In this document: positions 60,859 to 64,000 of the stretch, in pieces | Layout: the number at the start of each line of letters is the position of its first letter | Numbering within the stretch: the stretch's first letter is position 1 | NCBI RefSeq assembly: GCF_000021645.1 | Contig: NC_011661.1 | Location: forward strand, 466,723-530,722 | Reading direction: 5' to 3' | Length of the DNA stretch: 64,000 nucleotides | Source of the DNA: Dictyoglomus turgidum DSM 6724 | Lineage (GTDB): Bacteria > Dictyoglomota > Dictyoglomia > Dictyoglomales > Dictyoglomaceae | Notes under the pieces: generated by a model | The model's database searches: none | Told to the model about the DNA's origin: nothing | The model's input: the letters and a program-made list of their open reading frames with translations, nothing else | Program-made: the position numbers and the translations under genes

Positions 60859-61977
60859 TTATCCCTCCCAAAATTTTTGGTGAATGAGCTTTACTAAGGT
60901 ATGTCCCTTGAAGGGATAGTCTTGAGTTACCTCCCAGAACATGATTCCCCCAAGATTATTCTTGATCACATAATTGCATTTTTCTAAAATAGATTCTTCA
61001 TCGTCATAGGAGTACATAATTTTTTCTTTTGGATTCCAAAGCCAAGGAACTTTTGCATACTTATCTCTGAACTTGATGTAGTTGGGGTCATTTTCAATAA
61101 CTCCCTTTATGAAAAAGAAGGGGTTACTTCCTGAAGGATGATCCTCGTTATCAAATATTCCATAAGGGATTCCTTTTACTTTTGCAAAAAGTCCATTATG
61201 TCCATCATCTTCACATATCCATCCTTTTCCATAAAAAGGTACCCCAAGAACAATCTTCTCTGGAGGTATGCCAAATTTTAAATACTCCTTCACTGCAAAA
61301 TCACAATTTGCCCTTTCTCTACTTTTTTCATCAGGGTCTTTAGGATTTCCATAAAGGGGAGAATGATGGTTAGTATATTTGTCCCATATACCATGAAAGT
61401 CGTAGGTCATAAGGTTTATGAAATCAAGAAATATGTGGTATTTATCTGGTTCTGTATTATGGATTTGAGTATAACTTGCTGGTGCTGCTATGGTAAGGAG
61501 ATAATTCTCGTTTTCTTCTTTTAGTACGTCTCTTAAAGTCTTTAAAAGTAGGGTAAAATTTTCTTTATCTTCAGGACGAGCTTTATTAGTAGGAAGTCCT
61601 CCACTCACAGGAAATTCCCAGTCAATATCTACCCCGTCAAGATTAAATTCTTTTACTAATTCTAAAGCGCTTTTTGCAAATTTTTTCCTATTTTCCTCAT
61701 TTAATGCTACATCAGAAAATTCTCCAGAATCTGTCCATCCCCCTACAGAAATCAACACCTTTACATCTCTATACTCTTTTTTATATTCTTTTATCTTTTC
61801 CATGTTGGAATAAAAAAGATCTTCCTCAATGGGATGTAATTTTCCCTCTACGATTTTGGCGAAGGCATAATTTATGTGAGTTAGAAGTTTCCAAGGAATA
61901 TCTTCTACGGAGTAATTTAGGTATTCATCCTTTACTTTCCACTCGGGGAAGTAGGCAATTATTCTTTTTGGAGACAT
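60859..61977 (-). CDS. Cytoplasmic GH18 chitinase-like glycosidase
   Basis: I start at the ATG at 61977 after AAGGGAGG; the 15 codons upstream have no ribosome site. The catalytic motif DGVDIDWE (114-121) supplies the acid/base Glu, and KVLISVGGW (73-81) and NLMTYDFHGIWD are family motifs. There is no signal peptide, so it acts on imported chito-oligosaccharides or another N-acetylglucosamine-containing molecule. About 372 residues, normal for a single-domain GH18. Paired with an Eis-like acetyltransferase, suggesting amino-sugar chemistry. Confidence 0.93.
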   Translation of the reverse strand: MSPKRIIAYFPEWKVKDEYLNYSVEDIPWKLLTHINYAFAKIVEGKLHPIEEDLFYSNMEKIKEYKKEYRDVKVLISVGGWTDSGEFSDVALNEENRKKFAKSALELVKEFNLDGVDIDWEFPVSGGLPTNKARPEDKENFTLLLKTLRDVLKEENENYLLTIAAPASYTQIHNTEPDKYHIFLDFINLMTYDFHGIWDKYTNHHSPLYGNPKDPDEKSRERANCDFAVKEYLKFGIPPEKIVLGVPFYGKGWICEDDGHNGLFAKVKGIPYGIFDNEDHPSGSNPFFFIKGVIENDPNYIKFRDKYAKVPWLWNPKEKIMYSYDDEESILEKCNYVIKNNLGGIMFWEVTQDYPFKGHTLVKLIHQKFWEG

Positions 61978-62113
61978 TTGTAAACCTCCCTTATAAAATG
62001 TTAATCTTATTTTAACACACATTCTCTTAATTTTTATTTTACTTTAAATGCTATTTAAATTTTATTGTATATGCTCTAATCTGGAAGAAAAATTTGAAAG
62101 GGGGTCTCTAAGG

Positions 62114-63727
62114 ATGAAAATGGATAGAATTATTTCTAAAGCACTGCTACTCTCAGTTCTGATCCTAACTTTTGTTTTCTTTTCCTCTCCTTTAGGGATA
62201 GCTCTTCAGTCTTCCTCCTCCCTTTACAAAGGGAAACCTGTAAAATATATTTTTTGGTTTATTGGAGATGGAATGGGTTTAAATCATGTTTATTTAACTG
62301 AGACTTTTCTTAGTAGAAATTCTCAGTCTCCCTCTATTCAAAAATTAAGTTTTACTCAATTTCCCAATACGGGATTGATGACTACTTATGCGGCCGATAG
62401 CTATATTACCGACTCCGCTTCTGCTATTACTGCTATGGCTTCAGGAAAAAAGACCAATGATGGAGTAATTAATATGGATCCTCAACTTAAGTTTAAGTAT
62501 AAGACTGTAGCTGAAACAGCAAGGGATTTAGGGTATAAGGTAGGAGTTTTGACCAGTGTCTCTATAGATCATGCAACTCCTGCAGGTATGTATGCTCATC
62601 AACCAAGTAGAAATAAATATTATGAAATAGCTCTTGAACTTTTTGAGAGTAAATTTGATTATTTTGGAGGAGGAGGTTTCTTGCAGCCAAAAGGAAAGGA
62701 TGGAAAGCAAAAGGATGTATATGAAATAGCAAAGGAGAAGGGATACAGAATTGTGGATAAGATTGATGAGTTTTGGAAGTTAAGAAAAGGAGACAGTAAA
62801 GTAGTTGCCATAAATCCAATATTAGACTCTTCCAAGGCATTACCCTATGCAATAAACCGCTTGAGAGGAATAGATATGGGACTTTCTCTTGCAGACTTTA
62901 CAAGAAAAGCTATAGAACTCTTAGACAATCCTAATGGTTTCTTCATAATGGTAGAGGGTGGAAAGATAGATTGGGCTGCTCATGCTAATGATGCTGCTAC
63001 GGTCATTTATGATGTTTTAGATTTCAATGAGGCTATAAAGGTGGCATTAGAATTTTATAAGAAGAAGCCTTTTGAGACACTAATCATTGTAACCGCAGAT
63101 CATGAAACAGGCGGTTTGAGTATAGGTTATGCTGGAACAAGATATGAAATTTACCCCGAAGTTCTTTCTTACCAAAAGATATCCTACGATGAGTTTTCAA
63201 AGATAGTTAATGATTATAGAGGTAGGGTAAAGAAAGAAGAAGCTAAACTTTCTGATCTTCTTCCTCAAATTAAGGAGTATTTTGGACTTGAGGTGCTGAG
63301 CCCTGAAGTTAAGAAGGAGCTTGAAAATAAGGCAAAATCTGGAGACAAAGAGGCAAAAATTAGGTTGCAACTTGCTCTAAATGATATGGAACTTGATGAG
63401 CTTGAAAAAGCTTTCAGACTTTCCATGATGGATCCTAAGGAAAGACCAAATGATTATAAGACATATCTCTTATATGGTGGATATGATCCTTTAACGGTAA
63501 CTATAACTCATATCCTAAATCAAAAAGCTGGAATATCTTGGACTTCCTATTCTCATACTGGTATGCCTGTTCCTGTATATGCTGTTGGTGTTGGATCCTA
63601 TATTTTTGCTGGATATTATGACAATACCGATCTTTACAAAAAACTCATGAGTTTAATAGGAGCAGATCCCTATAAAGATAATACTCTTTCCTTGGCTAAC
63701 ATTAAAGAATTAGCATTAAGCAAGTAA
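62114..63727 (+). CDS. phoA: Secreted alkaline phosphatase
   Basis: A 537-residue alkaline phosphatase from the ATG at 62114. A signal peptide covers residues 1-32. Metal and active-site motifs: FWFIGDGMG (Asp52), YITDSASAITAMASG (nucleophile Ser101), EGGKIDWAAHANDA and VTADHETGG. An inserted charged helical stretch (KKELENKAKSGDKEAKIRLQ) is not part of the core. It removes phosphate from organic esters outside the cell. The pst system at 14-17 kb would import the product. Confidence 0.95.
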   Translation: MKMDRIISKALLLSVLILTFVFFSSPLGIALQSSSSLYKGKPVKYIFWFIGDGMGLNHVYLTETFLSRNSQSPSIQKLSFTQFPNTGLMTTYAADSYITDSASAITAMASGKKTNDGVINMDPQLKFKYKTVAETARDLGYKVGVLTSVSIDHATPAGMYAHQPSRNKYYEIALELFESKFDYFGGGGFLQPKGKDGKQKDVYEIAKEKGYRIVDKIDEFWKLRKGDSKVVAINPILDSSKALPYAINRLRGIDMGLSLADFTRKAIELLDNPNGFFIMVEGGKIDWAAHANDAATVIYDVLDFNEAIKVALEFYKKKPFETLIIVTADHETGGLSIGYAGTRYEIYPEVLSYQKISYDEFSKIVNDYRGRVKKEEAKLSDLLPQIKEYFGLEVLSPEVKKELENKAKSGDKEAKIRLQLALNDMELDELEKAFRLSMMDPKERPNDYKTYLLYGGYDPLTVTITHILNQKAGISWTSYSHTGMPVPVYAVGVGSYIFAGYYDNTDLYKKLMSLIGADPYKDNTLSLANIKELALSK

Positions 63728-63734
63728 AATTTTA

Positions 63735-63760
63735 GGGGAGGGCTCTCCCTCCCCCTTTTT
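63735..63760 (+). terminator. Rho-independent terminator of the alkaline phosphatase gene
   Basis: GGGGAGGG (63735-63742), loop CTCT, CCCTCCCC (63747-63754), then CTTTTT. Confidence 0.9.
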
Positions 63761-63776
63761 GAAGGAGGGATTTTAT

Positions 63777-64000
63777 ATGATTATTGAAGGATATTTGGAG
63801 ATTTTTGATCTTCTTATGTTGATAAGTTTTCTCTCCTACTCTAATAAAAGTGGTATTCTTATGTTGGGGGTGAATCATAATGAGGGTGTCATATTTTTTA
63901 ATAATGGAAATATAGTAGATGCTTTTATAGATGGAAAGCAAGGTGAAGAAGCTCTAATGCATCTTGTTTTAAATTACCCTGTGTTGAGCTTTAGTTTTTA
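63777..64000 (+). CDS. DUF4388 (PATAN-like) protein, 5' part only
   Basis: Starts MIIEGYLEIFDLLMLISFLSYS after GAAGGAGGG and runs off the window. SGILMLGVNHNEGVIFFNNGNIVDAFIDGKQGEEALMHL is the DUF4388 pattern, seen in regulatory and gliding-type proteins. 74 residues visible. Weak resemblance to the start of the hypothetical protein at 37.3 kb. Confidence 0.8.
   Translation, partial: MIIEGYLEIFDLLMLISFLSYSNKSGILMLGVNHNEGVIFFNNGNIVDAFIDGKQGEEALMHLVLNYPVLSFSF

Noticed and set aside
1-64000. tRNA or rRNA genes, toxin-antitoxin pairs, restriction systems, integrated plasmid or replication origin
   Set aside because: I looked for TTCGA-type tRNA arms, rRNA core motifs and typical genes of these systems and found none that convince.

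Overview
The window is AT-rich and gene-dense, and reads as the chromosome of a thermophilic, anaerobic, saccharolytic bacterium. The mix of glycoside hydrolases (GH1, GH18, GH31, GH42, GH127, a GH38 fragment), ATPase-less sugar ABC importers, a long CRISPR array with a Thermoanaerobacter-like repeat, strong GGAGG ribosome sites and frequent TTG/GTG starts fit Dictyoglomus best. That assignment is by recognition, not by a search.

Layout. 1-4.1 kb: end of a GH1 beta-glucosidase, then a leftward set with a spore-photoproduct-lyase-like radical SAM protein, a nucleoside-phosphorylase-like protein and an Nramp metal transporter. 4.1-8.0 kb: an orphan CRISPR array (53 intact repeats plus one degenerate repeat, no cas genes) whose handle and promoter indicate leftward transcription. 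8.0-9.4 kb: a cassette of five tiny genes (YvrJ, M15 peptidase, zinc ribbon, DUF2922, DUF1659). 9.4-14.2 kb: a secreted DUF4139 protein, a membrane polyferredoxin, a beta-CASP nuclease and an M28 peptidase. 14.3-17.5 kb: pstCAB with convergent phoU and no pstS. 17.5-18.5 kb: insertion-sequence debris joined to a GH38 fragment.

18.5-30.8 kb is the centrepiece. A GntR regulator sits at a divergent promoter pair and links a two-subunit UxaA/SuyAB-type lyase to an aldehyde dehydrogenase, a transaldolase-like aldolase, a LarA-type nickel racemase, a sugar ABC importer, a GH31 glycosidase and an L-fucose-isomerase-like protein. Read as one pathway this resembles sulfoquinovose breakdown by the transaldolase route, followed by racemisation and desulfonation of sulfolactate to pyruvate and sulfite. 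This is an inference. It is followed by a decayed operon for sulfite reduction and carrier-protein sulfur transfer (30.8-34.0 kb).

34-43 kb: a frameshifted GAF/PAS/HD-GYP protein, more insertion-sequence debris, a short-chain dehydrogenase, hypothetical proteins, an esterase and a GH127-GntR operon that has lost its binding protein. 43.4-49.7 kb: a GH42 beta-galactosidase with its own importer and LacI regulator. 49.8-53.6 kb: a TusA, thiosulfate-type transporter, DsrEFH and dihydrolipoamide-dehydrogenase-like sulfur relay. 53.7 kb: a structured, apparently unassigned RNA of about 240 nt with its own promoter and terminator. 54-64 kb: small membrane and secreted proteins, a complete YnjB/Fbp-like ABC transporter, an Eis-like acetyltransferase with a cytoplasmic GH18 enzyme, a secreted alkaline phosphatase and the start of a DUF4388 protein.
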